Source: Erythrobacter sp.
Lineage (GTDB): Bacteria > Pseudomonadota > Alphaproteobacteria > Sphingomonadales > Sphingomonadaceae
NCBI GenBank assembly: GCA_029937545.1
Contig: JAPYPR010000001.1
Coordinates: forward strand, 299,242 to 363,241
Reading direction: 5' to 3'
DNA: 64,000 nucleotides
In this document: one piece after another, positions 7,771 to 18,990 of the stretch
How the letters are laid out: each line of letters begins with the position of its first letter
How positions within the stretch are numbered: the stretch's first letter is position 1
Notes under the pieces: generated by a model
What the model was told of the DNA's origin: nothing
The model's database searches: none
The model's input: the letters and a program-made list of their open reading frames with translations, nothing else
Made by a program: the position numbers and the translations under genes

Positions 7771-8394
7771 ATGACCAGACTGCTTACCCCGATCGCTTCC
7801 GCAGCCGCGCTTGCCGCCGCCATCATGGCCGCGCCCGTCGCGGCGCAGACCCCGGTCGAAACCGACGACGACAGCTACAACATGGTCATCGTCTATGGCG
7901 ACGACCAATGTCCGGAAAGCACGGGCGACGTGATTGTCGTCTGTGCCCGCCAGGACGAAAACGAGCGCTATCGCATCCCTGAGCGCCTGCGCTTCTCCGA
8001 CGATCCGGCGAACCAGGCCTGGGCCGAGCGGGTCCAACAGCTCGAATATGTGGGCGCGTCGGGGATCATGTCCTGCTCGCCGGTCGGCGCGGGCGGCTTC
8101 ACCGGTTGCACGCAGGAGCTCATCCGCGAGGCCTATGCCGATCGCGAAAATGCCTCCGAGGTCCGCTTCGGCCAGCTGGTCGCCGAAGCGCGGGCCGAGC
8201 GGCTCGAAGGCATCGATGCCGAAGCCGCTGCCGAGCAGGAGAGGGTCGAATCGCTCGAGCGCGCCTATATGGAGCGGCTCGAACGCGAACGGGCCGGTGC
8301 CGCACCGGGCGAGGCCACCGAAACGCCCGACTCCGTAATCGATACGGATGGTGACCGGGAGGTCGAAGATCTGGCGCGCCAACCCGAAGGCTGA
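7771..8394 (+). CDS. Secreted protein of unknown function
   Basis: A 207-residue protein with a clear signal peptide (MTRLLTPIASAAALAAAIMA to an AxA site near residue 26). The mature part carries GDVIVVCARQDENERYRIPE, then four cysteines spread over CPES...VVCAR and MSCSP...TGCTQ. It ends in a long charged, probably helical region rich in Glu, Ala and Arg (about 120-170) and an acidic tail. I recall similar proteins in other sphingomonads but no assigned function. ATG 7771 has AGAGG five bases upstream; ATG 7768 is too close to it. It is convergent with fabI. Confidence 0.7.
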   Translation: MTRLLTPIASAAALAAAIMAAPVAAQTPVETDDDSYNMVIVYGDDQCPESTGDVIVVCARQDENERYRIPERLRFSDDPANQAWAERVQQLEYVGASGIMSCSPVGAGGFTGCTQELIREAYADRENASEVRFGQLVAEARAERLEGIDAEAAAEQERVESLERAYMERLERERAGAAPGEATETPDSVIDTDGDREVEDLARQPEG

Positions 8395-8411
8395 GCGCGC
8401 ACTTTCTCGGC

Positions 8412-9221
8412 TCAGCCCTTGTCCAGGGCGATATCCGGCGCGTCTTCCTGCTTCATTCCCACGACGTGATAGCCGGCATCGACATGGTGCGTTTCGCCGG
8501 TCACGCCCGATGAAAGGTCTGAGAGGAAATAGAGGCCCGACCCGCCGACATCCTCGATCGTTGTGTTGCGACGGAGTGGCGAGTTCAGCTCGTTCCACTT
8601 CAGGATATAGCGGAAATCGCCGATTCCACTCGCCGCCAGCGTCTTCACCGGCCCGGCGCTGATCGCATTCACACGGATGTTCTGCGGCCCGAGGTCGTTG
8701 GCGAGATATTGCACGCTGGTCTCGAGCGCAGCCTTGGCCACGCCCATCACGTTGTAATGCGGAATGACCTTTTCGGCGCCATAATACGTCAGCGTCACGA
8801 TAGAGCCGCCGTCCGGCATCATCTCCGCCGCCCGCTTGGTAACGGCAACCAGCGAATAGGCAGAGATGTTCATCGTCATCAGAAAGTTGTCGAGACTGGT
8901 ATCGACATATTTTCCGCGCAGCTCCCTCTTGTCGGAAAAACCGATCGCGTGGACGACGAAATCGATCGTGTCCCAGCGCGATTTCAGCGTATCGAACGCC
9001 CGGTCGAGTGCTTCCATGTCGGACACGTCGCATTCGAACATGAAGTCGCTATGGAGCTGCTCGGCGAGCGGACCGACACGCTTTTTCAGCGCCTCGCCCT
9101 GATAGGAAAACGCGAGTTCCGCGCCATGCTCCGCCAGTTTCTTGGCGATGCCCCACGCGAGCGACTTGTCGTTGGCGAGGCCCATGATCAGCCCGCGCTT
9201 GCCCTGCATCAATCCGCTCAT
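8412..9221 (-). CDS. fabI: Enoyl-[acyl-carrier-protein] reductase (NADH)
   Basis: A 269-residue short-chain dehydrogenase that reduces trans-2-enoyl-ACP in the last step of each fatty-acid elongation cycle. It has the FabI-type nucleotide motif GLANDKSLAWG (14-24) and the catalytic pair Tyr156-x6-Lys163 in HYNVMGVAK, characteristic of the triclosan-sensitive FabI class. Its ATG overlaps the TGA of the upstream yihY-type gene (ATGA), so it is the last gene of a dnaJ-yihY-fabI operon. Confidence 0.94.
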   Translation of the reverse strand: MSGLMQGKRGLIMGLANDKSLAWGIAKKLAEHGAELAFSYQGEALKKRVGPLAEQLHSDFMFECDVSDMEALDRAFDTLKSRWDTIDFVVHAIGFSDKRELRGKYVDTSLDNFLMTMNISAYSLVAVTKRAAEMMPDGGSIVTLTYYGAEKVIPHYNVMGVAKAALETSVQYLANDLGPQNIRVNAISAGPVKTLAASGIGDFRYILKWNELNSPLRRNTTIEDVGGSGLYFLSDLSSGVTGETHHVDAGYHVVGMKQEDAPDIALDKG

Positions 9222-10234
9222 GCCGTGCCCTCTTCCGCTTCCTTCGCCAGCTCCGCTCGTCTCCGGTCGTCAGCCTGGCCGATGGTGTTCATTTCCTCTT
9301 CCGGCGTCTCTGCGAGCGCCGCGTTCAGTTCCGCGCCGATAACCACGCCGAGGCCGACAAGCCAGAAAAAGAACAGCGCGATCATGATCCCCGCGAGGCT
9401 GCCGTAGGTCAGATTGTAGGTGAAGAAACTGCGCAGCACCAAGGGCAGCAGGGTCGTCACCAGGATCCACCAGACGGTCGTGAACAGCACGCCGGGCCAT
9501 TTCGGATAACGGCGCGCGCGGTATCGCGATGGGGTCAGCGTATAGAAGATGAGATAGAGCGAACCGAACAGCCCCAGTGCCGGAATGATGCGCGAAAGGC
9601 GCAGGTCGCTGATCCGGTCGACGAGATCGGGGAAATAGGCCTCGATCACCTGCTGCGCCGCCCCGATCGCGATCTGCGCGATAAGGGACAGCATCAGGAG
9701 GAGCACCGCGCCGAGGATCACGCCCGACGAGAACAGCCGGTATTTCCAGAAGGCATGGGTCAGCTTGGTGCCGTAGGCGCGGCGCAGGATGTCGCGAATC
9801 GTCTCGATCAGGCTGCCGACCGTCCAGAGCGCCACGGCGGCACCGGCCCAGAGCAGCCAGCCGCTGCGCGAATTGATGACGTCGCGCGCCACCGGCTCGA
9901 TGACGTTGCCGACACTGGGCGGCAGAGTCACGAGGATGGCGTTGATCGATGCGGCGCGGTCGCTTTCCTCACCCACGAGCGAGAAGAGCGCTGCGCCGAG
10001 GATGAAAAACGGGAAGATCGAGAACATCGCCAGATAGGCGAGATTGCCCGCGTGAATGAAACCGTCGTTGAATGTGCCTACGGCAGTGCGCTTGGCGACT
10101 TCCCAGGCGCGCGTCCCGGGGCCAACCCGATCGACCACCCGGCCGCGCAAGGTCGCCGCGTGCTGGCGGCGTGCCTCGGGGGACAGCGACTGGACTTCGC
10201 GCTCTTCCTCGCTTGGAAGATCGTTTGCACTCAA
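9218..10234 (-). CDS. YihY/virulence factor BrkB family membrane protein
   Basis: A 338-residue inner-membrane protein with about six transmembrane helices, including the FNDGFIHAGNLAYLAMFSIF opening and FFFWLVGLGVVIGAELN near the end that typify the YihY/BrkB family. Molecular function is not established for the family. The open frame extends to 10300, inside dnaJ; I use TTG 10234, five bases past the dnaJ stop (10239-10241), with GGGGTG eight bases ahead. The long polar N-terminus (about 40 residues) and polar tail after the last helix are cytoplasmic. Confidence 0.85.
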   Translation of the reverse strand: MSANDLPSEEEREVQSLSPEARRQHAATLRGRVVDRVGPGTRAWEVAKRTAVGTFNDGFIHAGNLAYLAMFSIFPFFILGAALFSLVGEESDRAASINAILVTLPPSVGNVIEPVARDVINSRSGWLLWAGAAVALWTVGSLIETIRDILRRAYGTKLTHAFWKYRLFSSGVILGAVLLLMLSLIAQIAIGAAQQVIEAYFPDLVDRISDLRLSRIIPALGLFGSLYLIFYTLTPSRYRARRYPKWPGVLFTTVWWILVTTLLPLVLRSFFTYNLTYGSLAGIMIALFFFWLVGLGVVIGAELNAALAETPEEEMNTIGQADDRRRAELAKEAEEGTA

Positions 10235-10238
10235 ACGG

Positions 10239-11207
10239 CTACACCCCGAGCTTGCTGCGTGGGTCGCTGTCGTCCTTCCAGCCTTCGAGCCGCTTGGCAA
10301 GCTCCGTGAGATCGCCGGGCAGCTGGATTTCCAGCGTGACGAGCTGGTCGCCGCGGGTGCCGTTCTTCTTTGTGAAGCCCTTGCCCTTGAGGCGCAGCAC
10401 CGTGCCGCCGTCGGTGCCGGCCTTGATGGTCATCATCACAGGGCCATCCACAGTGGGCACGCGCACCTTGCCGCCATTCACCGCCTCGTCGAGCGTGATC
10501 GGCAGGTCGAACCGCACATCGTCGCCATCGCGTTTGTAGAGCTTGTGCCGTTCGATCTCAATCGTGACCAGCCCGTCGCCCGCGCCCCCGGGTCCCTGCT
10601 CGCCCTTGCCCTTGAGGCGCATCTGGGTGCCGTCATCGACCCCCTTGGGCAGCTTGAGATCGATGGTCTTGCCGTCGGCCAGCGTGATGCGCTGGTCCTT
10701 TAGCGTCGCCGCCTCGACGAAGGGGACGCGCAGGCGATAGACGATGTCCGCGCCTTTGGGGGGCGGGGCTCGGCGCCCGCCACCGAAAGGTCCGCCGCCC
10801 ATGCCGGACGACCGCGCCCTGCCGCCGCCGAACAAGCCTTCGAATATGTCGCCGAGATCGGCTTCCTGCCCGAACCCCTGGAAATCTTCCGCGCGATAGC
10901 CGCGCTGCCCGCCACCGGGACCGGCACCGCCGAAGCCGCCACTCCCACCCATGCCGGCAAAGGGATTGGCCGGATTGCCGTCGGCATCGATCTCGCCGCG
11001 GTCGAACTGGGCGCGCTTGTCCTTGTCGGACAGCAGGTCGTAGGCCTGCGTGACCTGGCTGAAGCGCTCCGCCGCCTGCGGATTATCCTTGTTGCGGTCG
11101 GGGTGCAGCTCCTTCGCCAGCTTGCGATAGGCGCTCTTGATGTCCTTCTCCGACGCGCCGCGGGCGACGCCGAGAGTGGAATAGGGATCGCGGGAATTGG
11201 TAGCCAT
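10239..11207 (-). CDS. DnaJ/CbpA-type co-chaperone (class B J-protein)
   Basis: A 322-residue protein: J domain with HPD at residues 35-37, a Gly/Phe-rich linker (about 75-155) and two C-terminal substrate-binding beta-barrel domains ending in QLPGDLTELAKRLEGW. The cysteine-rich zinc region of canonical DnaJ is absent, which makes it a CbpA-type (class B) co-chaperone for DnaK. It heads an operon with yihY and fabI and is divergent from pdxH. The 185-bp gap upstream contains no promoter that I can call with confidence. Confidence 0.9.
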   Translation of the reverse strand: MATNSRDPYSTLGVARGASEKDIKSAYRKLAKELHPDRNKDNPQAAERFSQVTQAYDLLSDKDKRAQFDRGEIDADGNPANPFAGMGGSGGFGGAGPGGGQRGYRAEDFQGFGQEADLGDIFEGLFGGGRARSSGMGGGPFGGGRRAPPPKGADIVYRLRVPFVEAATLKDQRITLADGKTIDLKLPKGVDDGTQMRLKGKGEQGPGGAGDGLVTIEIERHKLYKRDGDDVRFDLPITLDEAVNGGKVRVPTVDGPVMMTIKAGTDGGTVLRLKGKGFTKKNGTRGDQLVTLEIQLPGDLTELAKRLEGWKDDSDPRSKLGV

Positions 11208-11392
11208 CAGGCGTGTTTAGCTAGGTGCAACAGCGCGGCCGTGCAAGCGCGAGTGGTTTCCCGAGCGGACGGATGCGGTTAGGGGGTGGCCGATGCGCAG
11301 CGATTGTCTCCATAATGCGAGCCTGTTTTGCCCCAAACGGGCGCGCATGCGTTTTGCTCCGGAACCGACCCTCATTGCCTAGGACCAGACTG

Positions 11393-12016
11393 ATGCAGAC
11401 CGACGAAAGCGCTATTCCCAAGGCAGACCCCTTCTCGCTGTTCGAGGTGTGGTTCGGCGAGGCCAAGGCGAGCGAGCCGAACGATCCCAACGCCATGGCC
11501 CTGGCAACGGCCACCGCCGACGGGATGCCGTCGGTCCGGATGGTGCTGCTGAAGGCGCGCGGCGTCGATCAGGGCGAAGGCGGGGGGTTCGTCTTCTACA
11601 CCAATGCCGAAAGCCGCAAGGGCGAGCAGATTCGCGCCAACATGCGCGCCGCGCTGCTGTTCCACTGGAAAAGCCTGCGCCGCCAGATCCGCATCGAAGG
11701 CCCCCTGGAGGAAGTCGATCCCGCACAGGCCGACGACTATTTTCACTCGCGCCCTCGCGCCTCGCAGATCGGCTCGGCCGCCAGCGACCAGTCGCGCCCC
11801 CTGCCCGACCGGCAAGTCTATCTCGACCGGGTTGCCGCGCTGGAGGAACGCTATCCCGAAGGCGACATCCCGCGCCCGCCGCACTGGACCGGCTTCCGGC
11901 TGAGCCCGCGCCGGATCGAATTCTGGCAGGACCGCGAATATCGCCTGCACGACCGGCGGTTGTTCATGCGCAACAGCGCGACGGAAGCGTGGGACGACAC
12001 GCTGCTCTACCCATGA
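11393..12016 (+). CDS. pdxH: Pyridoxamine/pyridoxine 5'-phosphate oxidase
   Basis: A 207-residue FMN enzyme that makes pyridoxal 5'-phosphate. Conserved FMN/PLP-site segments are present: PSVRMVLLKA, FYTNAESRKG, ALLFHWKSLRRQIRIEG, SRPRASQIGSAAS and FRLSPRRIEFWQ. The C-terminus reads DTLLYP where many family members have RLAP. The frame is open from 11225, but the family-typical N-terminus begins at ATG 11393, preceded by AGGA (11381). It is followed 10 bases later by a cation transporter gene. Confidence 0.92.
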   Translation: MQTDESAIPKADPFSLFEVWFGEAKASEPNDPNAMALATATADGMPSVRMVLLKARGVDQGEGGGFVFYTNAESRKGEQIRANMRAALLFHWKSLRRQIRIEGPLEEVDPAQADDYFHSRPRASQIGSAASDQSRPLPDRQVYLDRVAALEERYPEGDIPRPPHWTGFRLSPRRIEFWQDREYRLHDRRLFMRNSATEAWDDTLLYP

Positions 12017-12026
12017 GGGAAAGGCC

Positions 12027-12962
12027 ATGACCGACGACCGCGCCCGGCTCGCCCGCAGCGCAGCATTCGCCTCGATCACGGTCGCGGTGATTCTCGTTGC
12101 GCTGAAGAGCCGGGCGAGCTGGCGGACCGGATCGACCGCCATGCTCGGCAGCCTTGCCGATTCCGCGCTCGACCTCATTGCGAGTATCGCCACGCTCACC
12201 GGCGTATGGATTGCTTCCATGCCGGCGGACGAGGATCACCGGTTCGGCCATGGCAAGGCGGAAGCGCTGGCGGCGATCTTCCAGGTCATGCTGATCGCGC
12301 TCTCCGCGTTCGGGATCGCGACGCGGGCGGTGATGCAATTGTCCGGCCAGGTCGAAACCGCGGCAGCGGAAGAGGGCATCGCGGTCTCGCTGATCGCCAT
12401 CGTACTGACCTTCGCGCTGCTCGCATGGCAGCGCTATGTGATGAACCGGACGCGCAGCCTGGCGATCCAGACAGATCACTTGCACTACAAGTCCGATTTG
12501 CTGCTCAATCTCGCGGTCATCGCCGCGCTCGCGCTGGACCAGTTTGCAGGGCTTGGCATTGCCGATCCCCTCTTCGGCCTCGCCATTGCCGCGTGGCTGG
12601 CGTGGGGCGCATGGCGCGGGGCGAGCGACGCGGTGGACGATCTGATGGATCGCGAATGGCCCGAAGACAAGCGGCTCGCCTTCGTCGAAGCGGCGGCCCG
12701 GCACCCCGAGCTTACGAACCTGCACGATTTGCGCACGCGCACCAGCGGTCATCGCGATTTCGCGCAGTTCCATGTCGATCTGCCGCCGATCATGACGGTG
12801 GAGGAAGCGCATGACATTATCGAGCGAGTGGAGGCCGATCTGTGCCAGCGCTTCCCCGGGCTCGAATTGCTGATCCATATCGACCCCGAGGGTCATATCG
12901 ACGAGCCGGACAATCCGCTGGTCGAGGACAATGAATTCGCCAAGCTGGAGAAAGATGCATGA
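12027..12962 (+). CDS. Cation diffusion facilitator family metal transporter
   Basis: A 311-residue protein of the FieF/CDF family that exports divalent metals (Zn, Fe or similar) in exchange for protons. It has six membrane helices. The metal-site aspartates are in GSLADSALDLIAS (helix II) and HYKSDLLLN (helix V), with the conserved HRFGHGKAEALAAIFQ between them. A cytoplasmic ferredoxin-like domain follows (about 215-300: FAQFHVDLPPIMTVEEAHDI and HIDPEGH). The metal cannot be decided by sequence alone. Its stop overlaps the ATG of the PhzF gene. Confidence 0.9.
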   Translation: MTDDRARLARSAAFASITVAVILVALKSRASWRTGSTAMLGSLADSALDLIASIATLTGVWIASMPADEDHRFGHGKAEALAAIFQVMLIALSAFGIATRAVMQLSGQVETAAAEEGIAVSLIAIVLTFALLAWQRYVMNRTRSLAIQTDHLHYKSDLLLNLAVIAALALDQFAGLGIADPLFGLAIAAWLAWGAWRGASDAVDDLMDREWPEDKRLAFVEAAARHPELTNLHDLRTRTSGHRDFAQFHVDLPPIMTVEEAHDIIERVEADLCQRFPGLELLIHIDPEGHIDEPDNPLVEDNEFAKLEKDA

Positions 12963-13756
12963 CCACTGCACTGCCCTATTGGCATGTCGACGCCTTTGCC
13001 GACCGCCCTTTCGCCGGCAACCAGGCCGCAGTGATGCCTCTCGATGCCTGGCTCGACGACGACATTCTTCAGGCAATCGCCGAAGAGAACAATTTCGCCG
13101 AGACCGCTTTCGTGGTGCCCGATGGCAGTGGCGAGGCAGATTACGAATTGCGCTGGTTCACCCCGACCGAGGAAGTGCGGCTATGCGGGCATGCGACGCT
13201 GGCGAGCGGCCATGTGCTGCTGAGCCGCGACGGGGGCGAGCGCGTGACCTTCTGGACGCGGCGCGCGGGCAATCTGGAGGTCAGGCGAGCGGGCTCAGCC
13301 TACGAACTAGGCCTGCCACTCATTCCCACCGAACCCGGATCGTGGGACGAGGCGGCGGTGTTGCTGGGCGCGGAGCCGCGCGAGATATGGCTCAATCCCG
13401 ATGGATACGGCATCTATCTGTTCGACGGCGAGGAGACGGTGCGCGGGCTCGACCCCGACATGCGTGGGTTGCGGGCGTTGGGGAACGACCAGTTCATCTG
13501 CACGGCGCAGAACGGCGAGACCGATGTCGTCAGCCGGGTGTTCGTGCCGGGCGGCGGTGTCGACGAGGACAGCTTCACCGGCTCGGCCCACGCGGCGCTG
13601 ACGCATTTCTGGACCAACCGGCTCGGGTGCGAAAGCTTCACCGCGTTCCAGGCATCGCAGCGCGGGGGACGCGCCACATGTCGGCGCGAAGGCGATCAGG
13701 CTTGGCTGTCCGGCCCCTGCGTCACAGTAGTAGAAGGGCGTTTCCTGCTGCCCTAG
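12959..13756 (+). CDS. PhzF family isomerase/epimerase-like protein
   Basis: A 265-residue protein of the PhzF family (diaminopimelate-epimerase fold). The family's catalytic glutamate region is present (AEENNFAETAFV), as is the C-terminal GSAHAAL motif that corresponds to the phosphate/substrate loop. PhzF itself isomerises a phenazine precursor, but most homologues act on unknown small molecules, and there are no phenazine genes here. ATGA overlap with the upstream transporter suggests co-expression. It is convergent with the serine hydrolase gene, overlapping by four bases. Confidence 0.88.
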   Translation: MTTALPYWHVDAFADRPFAGNQAAVMPLDAWLDDDILQAIAEENNFAETAFVVPDGSGEADYELRWFTPTEEVRLCGHATLASGHVLLSRDGGERVTFWTRRAGNLEVRRAGSAYELGLPLIPTEPGSWDEAAVLLGAEPREIWLNPDGYGIYLFDGEETVRGLDPDMRGLRALGNDQFICTAQNGETDVVSRVFVPGGGVDEDSFTGSAHAALTHFWTNRLGCESFTAFQASQRGGRATCRREGDQAWLSGPCVTVVEGRFLLP

Positions 13757-14883
13757 CTTGCCGGATAAAGCTCGATGATGTCCGCGAGCTGCTGGAGCAT
13801 GGCCTTGCGCTGCGGGGTATCTGAGTGGCCGAGGCGCACCACGGTCAGCTTCTGGCTTGGCGAGACGAAGATATACTGCCCCATGTGCCCGATCGCGGAA
13901 AAGGCGCTGTGGGGGGCGCGGTCGGGGAACAGCGGATGCTCCTCGCCATCGGGTAGCGGGCGGTTGAGCCAGGTCTGCAAGCCGTAATGCGGGCTCGCGG
14001 GGCTGGGTTCGAGCATCTCCTCGACCCACTGGCGCGGCACCAGTTGCTCGCCCTTCACCGATCCCTTGTTGCGCAGCATCTCGCCGAACTTCGCCCAGTC
14101 GCGGGCGTTGGCGTGGATCAGGCTGCCGCCGATCAGCGTGCCCGCGCGATCGAATTCCGGCACGGCGCTGGTCATGCCCAGCGGCCCGAACAGGCGGGCT
14201 TGCAGATAGTCGGCGACAGCTTTGCGGCGCGCGTCGGGATTGGTGCTCTCGGTCAGGGCGCGCGCGGCGATATCGGCCAGGATCACCGTGGTATTCGAGG
14301 AATATTCGAAGCGCGACCCCGGCTCCGCTTCGAGCGGCTGGGCAGTGGCGTAATCGGCCATGTCGTCGCGTCCGTCGAGGAACAACATCCGCACCTCGCT
14401 GCTCTCGTAAGGCGGATCGCCTGCCTCGGTATGCTCCAGGCCGGAGCGCATCTGGAGCAAGTGGCGTAAGGTGATTTCGGCGCGCGGGTCGCCGGCGCGC
14501 TGCCAGCGCGGCACGGGGGCGGGCGCATCGAGCCGCAGCTGCCCGTCCGCGACCAGCATGCCGATCATCACCGCAGTCACCGTCTTGGCCATCGACCAGC
14601 TGACGAAGCGTGTCTGCGGGCCGTAGCCTTCGCCATAGCGTTCGACGGCAATCTCGCCGCCGTGCATGACTACCAGCGCCCGCGTTTCGCCCAGCCTGTC
14701 GAGCGTGAACAGCTGGTCCGATTCGCGTGCCAGCGCCTTGGTCGGCGCTCCGGGATCGTTCTTCACCGCCGCCAGCGCTTCCTCGCTCAACGGCGGCTCT
14801 TCGGCAGGGCCGGACCCGCCGCACGCGGCGAGGCTTGTGGCGGCGAGGGCAAGCGCGATAAGGGGGGTGGTCCGCAGGGGCAT
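13753..14883 (-). CDS. Serine hydrolase lipoprotein, beta-lactamase/class C type
   Basis: A 376-residue protein with a lipobox (LAAC, Cys21) after a hydrophobic signal, so probably a lipoprotein. The beta-lactamase-related fold is shown by SMAK (Ser97-Lys100, the SxxK nucleophile motif) and the HMGQYIF segment near the C-terminus that aligns with the KTG/HxG strand. Relatives include D-aminopeptidases, esterases and 6-aminohexanoate-oligomer hydrolases; actual beta-lactamase activity is not implied. It is divergent from a small membrane-protein gene 29 bases away. Confidence 0.87.
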   Translation of the reverse strand: MPLRTTPLIALALAATSLAACGGSGPAEEPPLSEEALAAVKNDPGAPTKALARESDQLFTLDRLGETRALVVMHGGEIAVERYGEGYGPQTRFVSWSMAKTVTAVMIGMLVADGQLRLDAPAPVPRWQRAGDPRAEITLRHLLQMRSGLEHTEAGDPPYESSEVRMLFLDGRDDMADYATAQPLEAEPGSRFEYSSNTTVILADIAARALTESTNPDARRKAVADYLQARLFGPLGMTSAVPEFDRAGTLIGGSLIHANARDWAKFGEMLRNKGSVKGEQLVPRQWVEEMLEPSPASPHYGLQTWLNRPLPDGEEHPLFPDRAPHSAFSAIGHMGQYIFVSPSQKLTVVRLGHSDTPQRKAMLQQLADIIELYPAS

Positions 14884-14912
14884 GACGCGTCACTCGCACG
14901 AAGGAATCCGAC

Positions 14913-17044
<2,132 letters not shown>

Positions 17045-17078
17045 TCAAGCAAGGGCGCTTGCCCGGAAACGCAGGGGT

Positions 17079-18233
17079 TTAAGCCTCGACCGGCACCGTC
17101 GCCTCGATCCAGCCGCCGCCGACAACCCGGTCACCGGCGTAAACAACCGCAGCTTGCCCTGGGGCGACGCCGTATTCGGGCTGCGCGAACCGCAGATTTG
17201 CGCTGCGACCCTCACCGAGGGGTCCGTCGAGCTCGACCGGGACAGGTTTGGCGAGACTGCGGACCTTGGCCGTCAGCGGCTTGTCGGGCAGAGGGCCGAT
17301 CCGGTTTGTTTCGCCGATGCGGGCCTCGGTCACTGCCAGCAGCCGCTTGGGGCCGACGCGGACTTCGGCACTCTCGGCATCGATTTTCACGACGTAGAGC
17401 GGTTCGGGCTGGCCACCGATCTCCAGCCCGCGACGCTGACCGACCGTATAATGGATCACGCCGCGATGCTCGCCCAGCTCCTCGCTGGTAGTTGCGTGGA
17501 CAATCTTGCCCGGTCGCACGCCTTCCGGACGCATCTTCTTGACGATCTTCGCATAATCGCCGTCGGGCACGAAGCAAATGTCCTGGCTGTCGGGCTTGGC
17601 GGCATTCCGCAGCCCCGCTTCCTCGGCCAGCTGGCGGACTTCGGCCTTGGGCAGGCCGCCGAGCGGAAAGCGCAGGTAGGCGAGTTGGTCTTCCGTGGTC
17701 GCGTAGAGGAAGTAGGACTGGTCGCGAGCAGGATCGTGCGCCCGGTGCAGTTCCGGTCCCGCCGGGCCCGTCACGCGGCGCACGTAATGGCCGGTGGCGA
17801 GGCAATCGGCACCCAGTTCTCGCGCCATTGCGAACAGATCGGTGAATTTGGGCCCCATGTTGCAGCGAATGCAGGGCACCGGCGTCTGCCCGGCGAGATA
17901 GGAATCGGCAAAGGCCTCGACCACGTCTTCGCGAAACGCGCTTTCATGGTCATGCACGTAGTGGGCAATGCCGAGCCGGTCCGCCACGGCACGCGCGTCG
18001 GCAATGTCGTCACCCGCGCAGCACGCGCCTTTGCGCCCCGTCGCCGCACCGTAATCGTACAGCTGCAGCGTGACGCCGATCACTTCCGCACCGCTGCGCG
18101 CGGCCAGCGCGGCCACGACGGAGCTGTCGACCCCGCCCGACATGGCGACGACGATGCGGCAATCGGATACCGGACGCGGCAAGTCGAAGAGGCCGGCTGC
18201 CTGTACCGGGGAAAGGGCAATATTTTCGGGCAT
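17079..18233 (-). CDS. mnmA: tRNA-specific 2-thiouridylase MnmA
   Basis: A 384-residue enzyme that thiolates U34 of tRNA-Lys, -Glu and -Gln. It has the PP-loop SGGVDSSV (residues 32-39) for ATP, catalytic Cys121 in [10 protein letters not shown] and Cys220 in [10 protein letters not shown], and a C-terminal beta-barrel domain. I use ATG 18233; ATG 18245 is four codons upstream and equally possible, and neither has a strong ribosome-binding site. It is divergent from the 97-residue gene and sciP. The 82 bases after its stop lead into the decayed gmd. Confidence 0.93.
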   Translation of the reverse strand: MPENIALSPVQAAGLFDLPRPVSDCRIVVAMSGGVDSSVVAALAARSGAEVIGVTLQLYDYGAATGRKGACCAGDDIADARAVADRLGIAHYVHDHESAFREDVVEAFADSYLAGQTPVPCIRCNMGPKFTDLFAMARELGADCLATGHYVRRVTGPAGPELHRAHDPARDQSYFLYATTEDQLAYLRFPLGGLPKAEVRQLAEEAGLRNAAKPDSQDICFVPDGDYAKIVKKMRPEGVRPGKIVHATTSEELGEHRGVIHYTVGQRRGLEIGGQPEPLYVVKIDAESAEVRVGPKRLLAVTEARIGETNRIGPLPDKPLTAKVRSLAKPVPVELDGPLGEGRSANLRFAQPEYGVAPGQAAVVYAGDRVVGGGWIEATVPVEA

Positions 18234-18338
18234 GGCGTGGCCCATACACGGCTGGAGGGCTTGCCACCAGAGGCCAGCGCGCGAGTTCGCATGCGATGTT
18301 TTACGATTCGTTCACCATGTGCCGTTATCCCCAGGCAA

Positions 18339-18632
18339 ATGATCGAGGGGCAATTTCAGAGAGCCGATCTGGCCGACAAGCGCGAAGTCGCGGATCTCCG
18401 CCGGTTTCGCTGGACCGATCTGGTCGCGCGATTGGCAGCGACTCGCGAACTCCGGGAAGAGATCGCGCAGATCGAAGGGGGCTTCGGGGCCTTTGCGGAA
18501 GTCCGCCGCGAAGGCAGCGAAAAGAATGAAGACGCTGTTAACCATGATATTTCAACGGATGGCAAACCAGACCCGCTAGGCCTTGGCGACACCGCAGGTG
18601 ATGAAACCGACGGCGACAGAGAGACGGAATGA
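18339..18632 (+). CDS. Small protein of unknown function, first gene of the sciP operon
   Basis: 97 residues from ATG 18339. The N-terminal half is charged and probably helical (QRADLADKREVADLRRFRW, then DLVARLAATRELREEIAQIE); the tail is acidic and disordered-looking. There is no signal peptide or membrane segment. Its TGA (18630-18632) overlaps the ATG of sciP (18629), so the two are translationally coupled. I do not know its function, but coupling to a CtrA inhibitor makes a cell-cycle link worth testing. The codons read smoothly in this frame although the same frame runs antisense through mnmA, which is a shadow. Confidence 0.65.
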   Translation: MIEGQFQRADLADKREVADLRRFRWTDLVARLAATRELREEIAQIEGGFGAFAEVRREGSEKNEDAVNHDISTDGKPDPLGLGDTAGDETDGDRETE

Positions 18633-18928
18633 TTGAGAACCAGGATATCCGGCCCGCGCAGGTCATCGGCCCTCTCGGGGAGCCGCTGACGCTCGAGGAT
18701 CTGCCGTCGCCGCAGACCAAGCGATGGGTGGTGCGGCGCAAGGCCGAGGTCGTGGCTGCCGTCAATGGCGGACTTCTGTCGATCGACGAGGTTCTGGAGC
18801 GCTATAGCCTGAGCCTGGAGGAGTTTGCTTCCTGGCAGCGCGCCGTCGACCGCTCCGGCATGCAGGGCCTGCGTGTCACTCGCATCCAGCACTATCGCGA
18901 TCTGTACGAACGCCAGCTCAAATACTGA
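18629..18928 (+). CDS. sciP: CtrA inhibitor SciP (DUF1153 family)
   Basis: 99 residues matching the DUF1153/SciP family: VIGPLGEPLTLEDLPSP, then RWVVRRKAEVVAAVNGGLL and the helix-turn-helix region ALERYSLSLEEF-like (here VLERYSLSLEEFASWQRAVD). In Caulobacter SciP binds the master regulator CtrA at promoters and prevents it from recruiting RNA polymerase, closing the CtrA window of the cell cycle. Its presence with mipZ in this window points to a CtrA-type cell cycle. It is coupled to the upstream 97-residue gene by an ATGA overlap. Confidence 0.9.
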   Translation: MIENQDIRPAQVIGPLGEPLTLEDLPSPQTKRWVVRRKAEVVAAVNGGLLSIDEVLERYSLSLEEFASWQRAVDRSGMQGLRVTRIQHYRDLYERQLKY

Positions 18929-18954
18929 GCCGTTCGGGCCGAGACGCGGCCTCG

Positions 18955-18979
18955 GGAACAAAACTCATTACCATCCGCT
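18955..18979 (+). promoter_or_regulatory. Possible EcfG (general stress sigma) promoter upstream of the GlsB-type gene
   Basis: GGAAC at 18955-18959 is followed after 16 bases by CGCT at 18976-18979, one mismatch from the GGAAC-N16/17-CGTT pattern used by the alphaproteobacterial general stress sigma factor. The downstream gene belongs to a family often induced by stress. This is a short match and could be chance. Confidence 0.25.
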
Positions 18980-18990
18980 CCTCTAGGTAG

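Noticed and set aside
7738..9033. 431-residue frame antisense to the secreted protein and across fabI
   Set aside because: Arg/Gly-rich shadow text on the same strand as fabI in another frame; fabI is intact.
13753..14883. Antibiotic-resistance beta-lactamase
   Set aside because: The SxxK motif only shows the general serine-hydrolase fold; the lipobox and overall text fit a broad esterase/peptidase group and there is no resistance context.
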